From Streptomyces sp. Sge12 (lineage in GTDB: Bacteria > Actinomycetota > Actinomycetes > Streptomycetales > Streptomycetaceae), in assembly GCF_002080455.1 (NCBI RefSeq), contig NZ_CP020555.1, positions 1,426,001 through 1,490,000 of the forward strand: a stretch of 64,000 nt of DNA. The letters are read 5' to 3'. Positions 42,662 to 52,839 of the stretch are shown here, one piece after another. Position 1 is the stretch's first letter, and every line of letters starts with the position of its first letter. Made by a program: the position numbers and the translations under genes. Below the pieces are notes generated by a model. The model did no database searches, was not told where the DNA came from, and saw nothing but the letters and a program-made list of their open reading frames with translations.

Positions 42662-43651
42662 ATGCTGCTTTCCACGCCCCGCTCGCGCCGCGCCGCCGCC
42701 ACGGCCGTCGCCGCGGTCGCCGCAGGCGCGCTGGCCGCCACCACCGCGCCTGCCGCCACGGCCGCGGAGACCGCCGCCGCCCCGCGGCTCAGCGTCCTGT
42801 CGTACAACGTGTTCCTGATGAGCAAGAACCTGTACCCGAACTGGGGCCAGGACCACCGCGCCGCCGAGATCCCCAAGGCGTCCTTCTACCAGGGCCACGA
42901 CGTGGTCGTGCTCCAGGAGGCCTTCGACAACAGCTCCTCGGACGCGCTGAAGGCCAACTCCGCCGCGCAGTACCCGTACCAGACCCCGGTCGTCGGCCGC
43001 AGCAAGAGCGGCTGGGACGCCACGGGCGGCGCCTACTCCTCCACCACCCCGGAGGACGGCGGCGTCACCGTCCTCAGCAAGTGGCCGATCGTCCGCAAGG
43101 AGCAGGTCGTCTACAAGGACGCCTGCGGCGCCGACTGGTGGTCCAACAAGGGCTTCGCGTACGTCGTCCTGAACGTGAACGGCGCCAAGGTGCACGTGGT
43201 CGGTACGCACGCGCAGTCCACCGACCCCGGCTGCGGCGCGGGCGAGGCCGCGGAGATGCGCGCCCGTCAGTTCCGGGCCGTCGACGCCTTCCTGGACGGC
43301 AAGAACATCCCGGCGAACGAGCAGGTCATCGTGGCGGGCGACCTCAACGTCGACTCGCGCACCCCCGAGTACGCGAGCCTGCTCGCCAACGCCGACCTGG
43401 CCGGCTCCGACAGCCGCACGGGGCACCCGTACTCCTTCGACACCGCGCTGAACTCGATAGCGAACTACCGCTACCCGACAGACCCGCGCGAGGACCTGGA
43501 CTACGTCCTCTACCGCAAGGGCAACGCCCGCCCCGCGGGCTGGGAGAACAACGTCGTCAAGGAGCAGTCGGCGCCCTGGACGGTCTCCAGCTGGGGCACC
43601 TCCTACACCTACAACAACCTCTCCGACCACTACCCGCTGATCGGACGCTAG
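42662..43651 (+). CDS. Secreted sphingomyelinase C-like phosphodiesterase
   Basis: 329 residues: a twin-arginine-like or Sec signal peptide (STPRSRRAAATAVAAVA) and an endonuclease/exonuclease/phosphatase domain. Landmarks are LSVLSYNVFLM, the metal-binding Glu in VVVLQEAFD, the HVVGTHAQST block, the VAGDLNVDS Asp-Asn pair, and the C-terminal NLSDHYPLIG with the catalytic Asp-His. The family hydrolyses sphingomyelin or similar phospholipids outside the cell. I start at the ATG at 42662, six bases after GGAG. Confidence 0.9.
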   Translation: MLLSTPRSRRAAATAVAAVAAGALAATTAPAATAAETAAAPRLSVLSYNVFLMSKNLYPNWGQDHRAAEIPKASFYQGHDVVVLQEAFDNSSSDALKANSAAQYPYQTPVVGRSKSGWDATGGAYSSTTPEDGGVTVLSKWPIVRKEQVVYKDACGADWWSNKGFAYVVLNVNGAKVHVVGTHAQSTDPGCGAGEAAEMRARQFRAVDAFLDGKNIPANEQVIVAGDLNVDSRTPEYASLLANADLAGSDSRTGHPYSFDTALNSIANYRYPTDPREDLDYVLYRKGNARPAGWENNVVKEQSAPWTVSSWGTSYTYNNLSDHYPLIGR

Positions 43652-43664
43652 CCCGCTCGTGACG

Positions 43665-43706
43665 GCCCCGGTGCGGTGGGCGCGGGCCCGCTCGCCGCAC
43701 CGGGGC
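43665..43706. terminator. Bidirectional terminator between phosphodiesterase and ligase genes
   Basis: A 12-bp perfect stem (GCCCCGGTGCGG and partner) with an 18-base loop, between two convergent stops. Confidence 0.65.
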
Positions 43707-43715
43707 GTCTCGGTT

Positions 43716-45557
43716 TCAGGCGGTCCCGTACGGCTCCTCGTACAGGCCGTCGATCAGCGCGCCGTACTTGTCGCGGACCACTCGGCGGCGGAGCTTGAGC
43801 GAGGGGGTGAGCTCCCCGGTCTCCGGGCCCCATTCCTCGGTCAGCAGCCGGTACCGCTTGATCTGCTCGGTCCGGTTGAGCCGGGCGTTGGCCGCCTCCA
43901 CCGCACGGGCGATCTCCTCGCGGACGGCGGGGTGCGCGGCGAGGGCGGACGGGGAGGCGGCCTCGATGCCCCGGGCGGCGGCCCAGACCGGGGCCAGCTC
44001 CGGGTCCAGGACCAGCAGCGCGACGAGGTAGGAGCGGCCGTCGCCGTGCACCAGGGCCTGGCCGATCAGCGGGTGCTCCTTGACCGTGTTCTCCACCAGG
44101 GCCGGCGAGACGTTCTTGCCGTTCGAGGTGATGATCAGCTCCTTCTTGCGGTCGGTGAGCCAGAGGTACCCGTCCTCGTCGAGCCGGCCGATGTCCCCGG
44201 TCGGGAACCAGCCCTCCTCGTCGCAGGCGCTCTCCAGCGAGCCGTCCGGCCGCAGGTAGCCGCCGAACACGGTCGCCCCGCGGGTGAGGATCTCCCCGTC
44301 CTCGGCCAGCCTCAGCTCCAGCCCCTCGATCGCGCGGCCCACCGAGCCGAGCCGGAAGCCGTCCGGGCTGTTGACCGTGCAGACGCCCGAGGTCTCGGTG
44401 AGCCCCCAGGCGTCCATGATGGTGATGCCCCAGCCGGCCCAGAAGCGGACCACGTCGATGGGCATCGGCGCGGTGGCGCTGGCCGTCCACATCAGGCGGT
44501 CCAGGCCCGCCAGCCGCAGCAGCGGGTCCAGCACCTGCTCCTTCGCCGCGGCGTACGAGGCCTCGAGCGCGGCCGGCACCTCCTCGCCGCGCTCCCGGTG
44601 GCCGGCGCGGGCCCGGGCCAGGTCGTTCGCGGCCTCGATGGCCGTGCGCTGGGCCTCGGGCAGCTGGGCGAGGACCGCGCGCACCGAGGCGGCGAGCTTC
44701 TCCCACACCCGGGGCACGCCGAAGAACTGCACCGGGTGCAGCTCGCGGACGGCCCCCGACACGGCGGTGGGGTCGGCGCACAGCCGGACGTGCGAGGCCC
44801 GCAGCAGCGGCAGGTAGATGCCGAGGACGCGCTCGGCTATGTGCGCGAAGGGCAGGTAGCAGATGTGCTCGGCGTGCTCGGGCAGTTCCACGTGCCGGTC
44901 GAGGCGGACCGCCTGGAGCACGATGTTGCGGTGGGTCAGCCGGACGCCCTTCGGATCGCCGGTGGTGCCGGAGGTGTAGACGACGGTCAGCGGGTCCTCG
45001 GGGCGGGTCTCCTGCCAGGCCTTCTCGAAGGCGTCGCCGCGGTGGAGCCGGGCCCCGCCGGAGTACAGGGAGGCGTAGGTGGAGTGCCCGCCTGCCTCGG
45101 CGGCCTCGGCCACCACGAGGCGTTCCAGGGGAACGCCGGCATCGGCCAGCAGCGGTTCCCACCGCAGGAGTTCGCGGGCGCCCTCGACGACGGCGACCCG
45201 GGCCCGGCTGTGGCGGGCGATGTGGGCGATCTGCTCGGGCGCGGAGGTCCCGTACACGGTGACGGGTACGGCGCCGAGGTGGACGAGGGCGAGGTCGCTG
45301 AGCCAGTGCTCGGGGCGGTTGCCCATCATCATCAGCACGTGCTCGCCGCGCTCGATGCCGAGGGCTGCGTATCCGGCGGCGAGGACGGCGACCTTGCGGC
45401 GCACGTCGCCCCAGGTCAGCGTCGTCCAGTCGGCGGCCTCGGGGCCGGCTCGCCAGGAGAGGGCGGGCAGGTCTCCGTATGCGGCGGCGTTGCGGGCCAG
45501 CAGGGCCGGCAGGGTGATCTCTTCGGGTCGTCCGGGCAGTCGCAGGTTCGTGGTCAT
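43716..45557 (-). CDS. AMP-dependent long-chain fatty-acyl-CoA synthetase
   Basis: 613-residue adenylate-forming ligase. The P-loop TVVYTSGTTGDPKGV lies near residue 200. The family motif DAWGLTETSG is near 385, GEILTRG near 430, and DEDGYLWLTDRKKELI with the hinge and C-terminal Lys region (NGKNVSPALVE) near 495-520. It resembles FadD15-like enzymes that activate long-chain fatty acids. Divergent from a MerR gene, 85 bp apart, which probably regulates it. It would feed the beta-oxidation operon at 47-54 kb. Confidence 0.92.
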   Translation of the reverse strand: MTTNLRLPGRPEEITLPALLARNAAAYGDLPALSWRAGPEAADWTTLTWGDVRRKVAVLAAGYAALGIERGEHVLMMMGNRPEHWLSDLALVHLGAVPVTVYGTSAPEQIAHIARHSRARVAVVEGARELLRWEPLLADAGVPLERLVVAEAAEAGGHSTYASLYSGGARLHRGDAFEKAWQETRPEDPLTVVYTSGTTGDPKGVRLTHRNIVLQAVRLDRHVELPEHAEHICYLPFAHIAERVLGIYLPLLRASHVRLCADPTAVSGAVRELHPVQFFGVPRVWEKLAASVRAVLAQLPEAQRTAIEAANDLARARAGHRERGEEVPAALEASYAAAKEQVLDPLLRLAGLDRLMWTASATAPMPIDVVRFWAGWGITIMDAWGLTETSGVCTVNSPDGFRLGSVGRAIEGLELRLAEDGEILTRGATVFGGYLRPDGSLESACDEEGWFPTGDIGRLDEDGYLWLTDRKKELIITSNGKNVSPALVENTVKEHPLIGQALVHGDGRSYLVALLVLDPELAPVWAAARGIEAASPSALAAHPAVREEIARAVEAANARLNRTEQIKRYRLLTEEWGPETGELTPSLKLRRRVVRDKYGALIDGLYEEPYGTA

Positions 45558-45589
45558 GGGCAGCTCCTGGCCGTTTCACATCGTTGGTG

Positions 45590-45606
45590 CGACAGCAATA
45601 CTGTTG
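45590..45606. promoter_or_regulatory. Imperfect dyad in the fadD-merR divergent promoter
   Basis: CGACAG-CAATA-CTGTTG, 5 of 6 arm bases matching, lies midway between the ligase and MerR start codons, a fitting position for a MerR-type operator. Confidence 0.4.
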
Positions 45607-45642
45607 AACCCAAGCTGTGGAGCAGAGAGCGAGGCGCAGACG

Positions 45643-46368
45643 ATGGCCGACCAGGCACCCGAGCCGATGCTCACCGTCGACGAGCTGGCGGCCAGGGCGG
45701 GCGTCACCGTGCGCACCGTTCGTTTCTACAGCACCCGCGGGCTTTTGCCCCCTCCCGTGATCGGCCCTCGTCGGGTGGGGCACTACGGGCCGGAGCACCT
45801 GTCCCGGCTGGCGCTGATCGAGGAGCTCCAGCACCAGGGCATGACCCTGTCCGCCATCGAGCGCTACCTGGACGCGCTGCCCGACGATCTGAGCGCCCAC
45901 GACCTGGCCATCCACCGGGCGATGGTGGCCAGTTGGGCTCCCGACGCGGCCCAGGAGGTGACGCGGGAGGAGCTGGAGAAGCGGGCGGGACGGAGCCTGT
46001 CGGACACCGATGTCCGGCGGCTGACGGCAATGAACGTGCTCGCCGTCTCGGGGGACGGGTTCCGGGTGGACGTGGGGCTGCTGCGGCTGGGCGTCGCGCT
46101 GCTCGACGTGCCGATCGCCCACGAGACGATCCTGGCGGCACGCAGGGTGCTGATGGAGCACACCCGCTCGGCGGCCCACGAGCTGACGGCGTTGTTCCGG
46201 GACGAGGTGTGGGGGCCCTTCACGCAGGGCGAGAGCGATCCGGAGCGGGTGGAGTCGATGAAGGCGCTGTCGGCGCACATGCAGCCGATGGTGGTGCAGG
46301 CGCTGGTGACGGCCTTCCAGCGGTCGCTGAAGGAGGAGCTGAAGGCGGCGTTCGCGCCGGAGGCGTGA
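45643..46368 (+). CDS. MerR-family transcriptional regulator
   Basis: 241 residues. The N-terminal winged helix shows LTVDELAARAGVTVRTVRFY (9-28) and the wing YYxxR region is present as GPRRVGHYGPEHLSRLALIE. The long C-terminal part (from about 90) is an effector domain with no Cys cluster, so it is not a metal sensor; it resembles MerR regulators next to fatty-acid CoA ligases. No ribosome site of note before the ATG. Its divergent neighbour, the acyl-CoA ligase, is the likely target. Confidence 0.88.
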   Translation: MADQAPEPMLTVDELAARAGVTVRTVRFYSTRGLLPPPVIGPRRVGHYGPEHLSRLALIEELQHQGMTLSAIERYLDALPDDLSAHDLAIHRAMVASWAPDAAQEVTREELEKRAGRSLSDTDVRRLTAMNVLAVSGDGFRVDVGLLRLGVALLDVPIAHETILAARRVLMEHTRSAAHELTALFRDEVWGPFTQGESDPERVESMKALSAHMQPMVVQALVTAFQRSLKEELKAAFAPEA

Positions 46369-46430
46369 CGGCCCCGCGGCCCCACCGGTTCACCCCGGAG
46401 GCGTGACGCCCCGCGGCCCCACCGGGTCGC
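46357..46430. repeat. 38-bp tandem duplication across the MerR stop codon
   Basis: The block CCGGAGGCGTGACG through CCCCGCGGCCCCACCGG is present twice with a 38-bp period; one base differs in the first part and the ends diverge. The first copy holds the last two codons and the stop of the MerR gene. Confidence 0.75.
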
Positions 46431-46464
46431 CCAACAGGGCGCCCCACCGGGTAGGTTCGCCGTC

Positions 46465-47082
46465 ATGGCGATCATCCACAAGACCACGATGAGCCCCGGC
46501 AAGCTGGAGCTGCTTGCCGCGTGGCTGCCGGCGCAGCCCTGGTACCTGCCCACCGGACGGCCGCCGGCCCTGGCCCGCGCGGGCGGTTTCCGGCTCGACG
46601 ACCCCGAGGGCGAGGTGGGCATCGAGTTCATGGTGGTCACCGATACCTCCGGCGAGGAGCCGACGGCGTACCACGTACCGCTCACCTACCGCGGCGCGCC
46701 GCTGGCGGGCGCCGAGGCGGCCCTGGTGGGCACCACCGAGCACGGCGTCCTCGGACGCCGCTGGGTGTACGACGGGCCGCACGACCCGGTGCTGGCGGCG
46801 CAGCTGCTCGCGCTGTTCCATGGCCGCGCCGTGCCGCAGGCGCAGAGCCTGAGCGACACCCCGGATCCCACCGTCACCGCTCGGTACGACGGACCGGATC
46901 CGGCCGTCGCCGACGCCGACGCCGACGCCCGCGCCGGCGCCGACGCCGACGCGCTCACCGTGACACGCGTGCTCGGGAACGCGGCCCCGGCGACCGGCTC
47001 CCTCGGCGAGGTCACCGCGGGCTGGACCGGCCCGGACGGAACCGCGCACCGGGGCGTCTTCGCGTCCCTCGCCGCGCGCTGA
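46465..47082 (+). CDS. Maltokinase N-terminal cap-like protein
   Basis: 205-residue soluble protein. MAIIHKTTMSPGKLELL at the start and the WLPAQPWYLPTGRPP segment resemble the stand-alone N-terminal cap (Mak_N_cap-like) proteins often annotated as 'alpha-glucan branching' in Streptomyces. Catalytic residues are not present, so a binding or regulatory role is more likely than an enzyme. A low-complexity acidic run (ADADADARAGADADA, about 150-164) comes from a repeated GCCGAC hexamer. Downstream it ends at a strong terminator, convergent with fadB. Confidence 0.65.
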   Translation: MAIIHKTTMSPGKLELLAAWLPAQPWYLPTGRPPALARAGGFRLDDPEGEVGIEFMVVTDTSGEEPTAYHVPLTYRGAPLAGAEAALVGTTEHGVLGRRWVYDGPHDPVLAAQLLALFHGRAVPQAQSLSDTPDPTVTARYDGPDPAVADADADARAGADADALTVTRVLGNAAPATGSLGEVTAGWTGPDGTAHRGVFASLAAR

Positions 47083-47091
47083 CCCCGCCGG

Positions 47092-47133
47092 ACCGCGGGT
47101 CCCGGGGCGGCAGCCGCCCCCGGGACCCGCGGT
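47092..47133. terminator. Strong bidirectional terminator
   Basis: A 16-bp perfect stem (ACCGCGGGTCCCGGGG and complement) with a 10-base loop that can itself pair as CGGC/GCCG; it separates the cap-like protein gene from the convergent fadB. Confidence 0.85.
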
Positions 47134-47147
47134 ACGCCGCCGTGCGC

Positions 47148-49319
47148 TCAGTCGGCGTACGTCTCGCCGCGCTCCGCCTTCGCGACGAGCGAGGCCGGCG
47201 GGGTGAAGCGCTCGCCGTACTTCTCGGCGAGTTCGCGGGCGCGGGCGACGAAGCCGGCGAGGCCGCCCTCGTAGCCGTTGATGTACTGGATCACGCCGCC
47301 GGTCCAGGCCGGGAAGCCGATGCCCATGATGGAGCCGATGTTGGCGTCGGCGATCGAGGTGAGGACGCCCTCGTCGAGGCAGCGGACGGTGTCCAGGGCC
47401 TCGGAGAAGAGCATCCGCTCCTTCATGTCCTCGAACGGGATCTCGTACCCCGGCTTGGCGAAGTGCTCGCGCAGGCCCGGCCAGATGCCGGCGCGCTTGC
47501 CGGCTTCGTCGTACGCGTAGAAGCCGGCTCCGCCGCTGCGCCCGGGGCGCCCGAACTCGTCCACCATGCGGTCGATGACCGCGTCGGCGGGGTGCTCGGT
47601 CCACGCCCTGCCCTCGGCCTCGAAGGCCTTGCGGGTCTCGTTGCGGATCTTGCGGGGCAGGGTCAGGGTCAGCTCGTCCATCAGGGAGAGCACCTTGGCC
47701 GGGTATCCGGCCTGCGCCGCGGCCTGCTCGATCGACGCGGGTTCGACGCCCTCGCCGACCATCGCCACGCCCTCGTTGATGAACTGGCCGATGACGCGCG
47801 AGGTGAAGAAGCCGCGCGAGTCGTTGACCACGATCGGCGTCTTGTTGATCCGGCGGACCAGGTCGAAGGCACGGGCGATGGCCTCGTCCCCCGTCTGCTC
47901 CCCCTTGATGATCTCCACCAGCGGCATCTTGTCCACGGGCGAGAAGAAGTGCAGCCCGATGAAGTCGGCCGGCCGCGAGACGCCTTCCGCGAGGCCCGTG
48001 ATGGGCAGCGTGGAGGTGTTGGAGCAGAGCAGCGCGTCGGGCTCGATGACGTCCTGGATCTCCTGGAACACCTTGTGCTTGAGGGCGGTGTCCTCGAAGA
48101 CGGCCTCGATGACGGCGTCGCAGCCCGCGAGGTCGGCGGCCTCGGCGGTCGGGGTGATCCGGGCGAGCAGTTCGGCGCGCTTGGCCTCGGTGGTCCGGCC
48201 GCGGGAGAGCGCCTTGTCGAGCAGCTTCTCCGAGTACGCCTTGCCCTTCGCGGCGGCCTCGGGCGTGACGTCCTTCAGCACCACCTCGATGCCCGCGCGG
48301 GCGCAGGAGTACGCGATGCCGGCGCCCATCATCCCGGCGCCGAGGACGGCGACCTTGCGGACCGTGCGGGGTGCGATGCCCTGCGGGCGGCTGCGGCCCG
48401 CGTTGACGGCCTGGAGGTCGAAGAAGAACGCCTGGATCATGTTCTTGGCGGTCTGTCCGGTGACCAGCTCGGTGAAGTAGCGGGCCTCGATGGTCAGCGC
48501 GGTCTCGAAGTCCACCTGGGAGCCCTCGACGGCGCAGGCCAGGATGTTGCGCGGCGCCGGGTACGGGGCCCCGTTCAGCTGCTTCTTCAGGTTGGCCGGG
48601 AAGGCCGGGAGGTTCGCGGCGAACTTCGGGTTCGACGGCGTGCCGCCCGGGATGCGGTAGCCGGGGACGTCCCAGGGCTGCTTCGACTCCGGGTTGGCGT
48701 CGATGAAGGCGCGGGCCTTGGCCAGCATCTCCTCGGGCGTGGCGGCCAGTTCGTGGACGAGGCCGTTGTCCAGGGCGCGCTGCGGGGTGTACTGGGTGCC
48801 CTGGAGCAGCACCTTGAGCAGCGCGTCGGCGATGCCCATCAGGCGCACGGTACGGGTGACACCGCCACCGGCGGGGAGGAGGCCCAGGGTGACCTCGGGC
48901 AGGCCGATCTTGGAGCCGGGCGCGTCGAGGGCGACGCGGTGGTGGGAGGCGAGGCAGATCTCGTAACCCCCGCCGAGGGCGGCGCCGTTGATCGCGGCGA
49001 CGACGGGCTTGCCGAGGGTCTCGATCCGGCGCAGCGAGCGCTTGATCTCGGTGCCGGTGTCGAAGGCGATCTGCGCGTCCGCCGGGCGGAGCCGGATCAT
49101 GTCCTTGAGGTCGCCGCCCGCGAAGAAGGTCTTCTTGGCGGAGGTGAAGATGATGCCGCGGATGGAGTCCTTCTCGGCCTCGGCGCGGTCGGCGACGGCC
49201 GCGATGGAGTCCTTGAAGGCCTGGTTCATCGTGTTGGCGGACTGGTTGGGGTCGTCGAGGATCAGGGTGACGACGCCGGTCTCGTCCTGTTCCCAGCGGA
49301 TCGTGGTGGACTCGCTCAT
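47148..49319 (-). CDS. fadB: Fatty acid oxidation multifunctional protein (enoyl-CoA hydratase / 3-hydroxyacyl-CoA dehydrogenase)
   Basis: 723 residues. The crotonase domain (1-200) has IFTSAKKTFFAGGDLKDM and GAALGGGYEICLASH. The NAD-binding domain begins near 335 with VAVLGAGMMGAGIAYSCA, and the C-terminal 3HCDH domains follow (FIGLHFFSPVDKMPLVE, NDSRGFFTSRV). It performs two successive beta-oxidation steps. I start at the ATG at 49319; an in-frame GTG two codons earlier has a poorly spaced ribosome site. Last gene of the operon, 51 bp after the thiolase gene. Confidence 0.94.
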   Translation of the reverse strand: MSESTTIRWEQDETGVVTLILDDPNQSANTMNQAFKDSIAAVADRAEAEKDSIRGIIFTSAKKTFFAGGDLKDMIRLRPADAQIAFDTGTEIKRSLRRIETLGKPVVAAINGAALGGGYEICLASHHRVALDAPGSKIGLPEVTLGLLPAGGGVTRTVRLMGIADALLKVLLQGTQYTPQRALDNGLVHELAATPEEMLAKARAFIDANPESKQPWDVPGYRIPGGTPSNPKFAANLPAFPANLKKQLNGAPYPAPRNILACAVEGSQVDFETALTIEARYFTELVTGQTAKNMIQAFFFDLQAVNAGRSRPQGIAPRTVRKVAVLGAGMMGAGIAYSCARAGIEVVLKDVTPEAAAKGKAYSEKLLDKALSRGRTTEAKRAELLARITPTAEAADLAGCDAVIEAVFEDTALKHKVFQEIQDVIEPDALLCSNTSTLPITGLAEGVSRPADFIGLHFFSPVDKMPLVEIIKGEQTGDEAIARAFDLVRRINKTPIVVNDSRGFFTSRVIGQFINEGVAMVGEGVEPASIEQAAAQAGYPAKVLSLMDELTLTLPRKIRNETRKAFEAEGRAWTEHPADAVIDRMVDEFGRPGRSGGAGFYAYDEAGKRAGIWPGLREHFAKPGYEIPFEDMKERMLFSEALDTVRCLDEGVLTSIADANIGSIMGIGFPAWTGGVIQYINGYEGGLAGFVARARELAEKYGERFTPPASLVAKAERGETYAD

Positions 49320-49370
49320 GGTCACTGCTTTCGTTTCGGAAGGTCCGGTGGGCAGGGGGAACAGGGCGGA

Positions 49371-50585
<1,215 letters not shown>

Positions 50586-50661
50586 TGGTCAAGCCTTTCG
50601 GAGGTTCCAGGGGGAGGAAGAAGGGGCTCAGTGGAAGACGGAGCCCGGCGGAAGAGGAGGT

Positions 50662-51804
50662 TCAGCCGAGCAGGGACCGGCCGATGATCTCTTTCATGAT
50701 CTCGGTCGTGCCGCCGTAGATGGTCTGGATGCGCCCGTCGGTGAAGGCCCGTGCGACCGGGTACTCGCTCATGTAGCCGTAGCCGCCGTGCAGCTGGAGG
50801 CAGCGGTCCGCGACACGCTTCTGCAGCTCGGTCGCCCACCACTTGGCCATCGAGGCGTGCACGTGGTCCAGTTCGCCGTTGGCGTGGTCGGTGATGCACC
50901 GGTCGAGGAAGGTCCGGGTGACGGCGACCTCGGTGGCCATCTCCGCGATCTCGAAGCGGATGTGCTGGAGCTTGGCCAGCGGACGGCCGAAGGCCTCGCG
51001 CTCCTTCACGTACTGGGTGGTGATCTCCAGCAGGTGCTCGGCGGCGGCGATGCCGGCCATCGCGATGCCCATGCGCTCCTGCGCGAGATTGGTCATCAGG
51101 TGCAGGAAGGCGCCGTTGAGCTCGCCGAGCAGGTTCTCCTTGGGGACGCGTACGTCGTTGAAGAACAGCTCGGCGGTGTCCTGGGACTTCTGGCCGATCT
51201 TGTCGAGGTTGCGGCCGCGCTCGAAGCCCTCCGCGCCGCGCTCGACGACCAGCAGCGACAGGCCGTGCGCCCCGCCCTCGGGGGTGGTCTTGGCCACCAC
51301 GATCACCAGGTCGGCGAGGATCCCGTTGGAGATGAAGGTCTTGGACCCGTTGAGCACCCAGTGGTCGCCGCGGTCCTCGGCGGTGGTCCGGATCCCCTGG
51401 AGGTCGGAGCCCGCGCCCGGCTCGGTCATCGCGATGGCGGTGATGGTCTGCCCGGAGCAGAAGCCGGGCAGCCAGCGGCGCTTCTGCTCCTCGGTGGCGA
51501 GCGAGGTCAGGTAGGGCCCGATGATGTCGTTGTGGAGGCCGATGGCCAGCCCCGGGGCGCCCGCCCGGGTGAACTCCTCGGCGATCACGGCGGCGTAGCG
51601 GAAGTCGGTGTTCCCGCCGCCGCCGTACTCCTCCGGGACGGCGAGGCCGAGCAGCCCCTGGCGGCCCGCGGCCCGCCAGGCATCGCGGCTGACGATGCCG
51701 TCCTTCTCCCACTGCTCGTAGTGCGGCAGCACCTCCTTGGCGAGGAAGGTGCGTACGGTCTCGCGGAACGCCTCGTGGTCGGCGTCGAAGATGCGGCGTT
51801 GCAT
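50662..51804 (-). CDS. Acyl-CoA dehydrogenase
   Basis: 380-residue FAD enzyme. Family signatures visible are AIAMTEPGAGSDLQGIRTTA (about 130-150) and the C-terminal QLHGGYGYMSEYPVARAFTD region. The catalytic Glu lies in the latter stretch in many homologues. It creates the double bond at the start of beta-oxidation. ATG is 9 bp after the F420-oxidoreductase stop, so the two are co-transcribed. Confidence 0.93.
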   Translation of the reverse strand: MQRRIFDADHEAFRETVRTFLAKEVLPHYEQWEKDGIVSRDAWRAAGRQGLLGLAVPEEYGGGGNTDFRYAAVIAEEFTRAGAPGLAIGLHNDIIGPYLTSLATEEQKRRWLPGFCSGQTITAIAMTEPGAGSDLQGIRTTAEDRGDHWVLNGSKTFISNGILADLVIVVAKTTPEGGAHGLSLLVVERGAEGFERGRNLDKIGQKSQDTAELFFNDVRVPKENLLGELNGAFLHLMTNLAQERMGIAMAGIAAAEHLLEITTQYVKEREAFGRPLAKLQHIRFEIAEMATEVAVTRTFLDRCITDHANGELDHVHASMAKWWATELQKRVADRCLQLHGGYGYMSEYPVARAFTDGRIQTIYGGTTEIMKEIIGRSLLG

Positions 51805-51813
51805 CGGGGCCCC

Positions 51814-52839
51814 CTAGAGCCAGTTCTTGACGGTTTCGATCAGACGGGCCGGGTCGGGGCCGACCGGCGTGACGTTGAGCATGGTGACGCCCGCCTCGCG
51901 GAAGGCCTCGATGCGCTCGCGTACGTAGCCCTCGGGCCCGCAGAGCGTCATCAGCTCGCAGAACTCGTCCGGGACGGCGGCCGCGGCGTCGCGTTTGCGC
52001 CCGGAGAGGTAGAGCTCCTGGATCCGGCGGGCCTCTTCCCCGTAGCCGTAGGCGACGGCGAGGTCGTTGTAGAAGTTCTTGCCGACCGCGCCCATCCCGC
52101 CGACGTACAGGGCGATCTGCGGGCGCGCGAGGTCCCGTGCGGCGGCCGCGTCGTCGCCGATGGCGAGCAGTCCGCCCGCGACGGTCCGGAGCGGGCCGAG
52201 CTCCGGCGACCGCCTGGCCGTCCCCTCGGCGAGCGGGCCGCCCCACACCGCGGCGGCCTTCTCCGGGATGAAGAGGGTGGGCAGCCAGCCGTCCGCGATC
52301 TCGGCGGTCATCCGCACGTTGGCCGGGCCGAGCGAGGCGATGTAGACGGGAACCGCGGGGCGCACCGGCCGGGTGAGGATCTTGAGCGGCTTGCCGAGCC
52401 CGCTGCCCCGCTCCGGGGGCAGCGGCATGTCGGTGATGCCGTGGTGGTCGATCGTCTCGCGGCGCCAGATGCGCCGGCACAGCTCGACCGTCTCGCGGGT
52501 CCGGCCGAGCGGCTTGTCGTACGGCATCCCGTGCCAGCCCTCGACGACCTGCGGGCCGGAGGCGCCGAGGCCGAGCAGCGCCCGGCCGCCGGACAGCGCG
52601 TCCAGGCCGGCGGCGGTCTGGGCGATGAGGCCGGGGGTGCGCGAGTAGACGTTGAGGATGGCCGAGCCGATCTTCAGGCGCTCGGTGCGGGCGGCGAGAT
52701 AGCCCATGATCGTCGGTGAGTCGAAGCCCCAGGCCTCGGCCACCCATACGGCGTCGAGCCCGGCGGACTCCAGCGCCGCGGCCTGGTCCGCGGCCCGGCG
52801 CGGGTCCCCCGCGTAGTCGAGCATCATGGACAGTTCCAT
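51814..52839 (-). CDS. LLM-class F420-dependent oxidoreductase
   Basis: 341-residue TIM-barrel protein of the luciferase-like monooxygenase family. MELSMMLDYAGDPRRAADQA, the AVWVAEAWGFDSP loop, LKIGSAILNVYSRTPGLIAQ and LDALSGGRALLGLGASGPQVVEGWHG are hallmarks of mycobacterial/streptomycete F420-dependent members. It would transfer hydride to or from an acyl or steroid-type substrate. The ATG overlaps the racemase TGA by one base, with GAGGAGGAGAAC in front. Substrate unknown; context argues for a branched or cyclic acyl-CoA. Confidence 0.87.
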   Translation of the reverse strand: MELSMMLDYAGDPRRAADQAAALESAGLDAVWVAEAWGFDSPTIMGYLAARTERLKIGSAILNVYSRTPGLIAQTAAGLDALSGGRALLGLGASGPQVVEGWHGMPYDKPLGRTRETVELCRRIWRRETIDHHGITDMPLPPERGSGLGKPLKILTRPVRPAVPVYIASLGPANVRMTAEIADGWLPTLFIPEKAAAVWGGPLAEGTARRSPELGPLRTVAGGLLAIGDDAAAARDLARPQIALYVGGMGAVGKNFYNDLAVAYGYGEEARRIQELYLSGRKRDAAAAVPDEFCELMTLCGPEGYVRERIEAFREAGVTMLNVTPVGPDPARLIETVKNWL

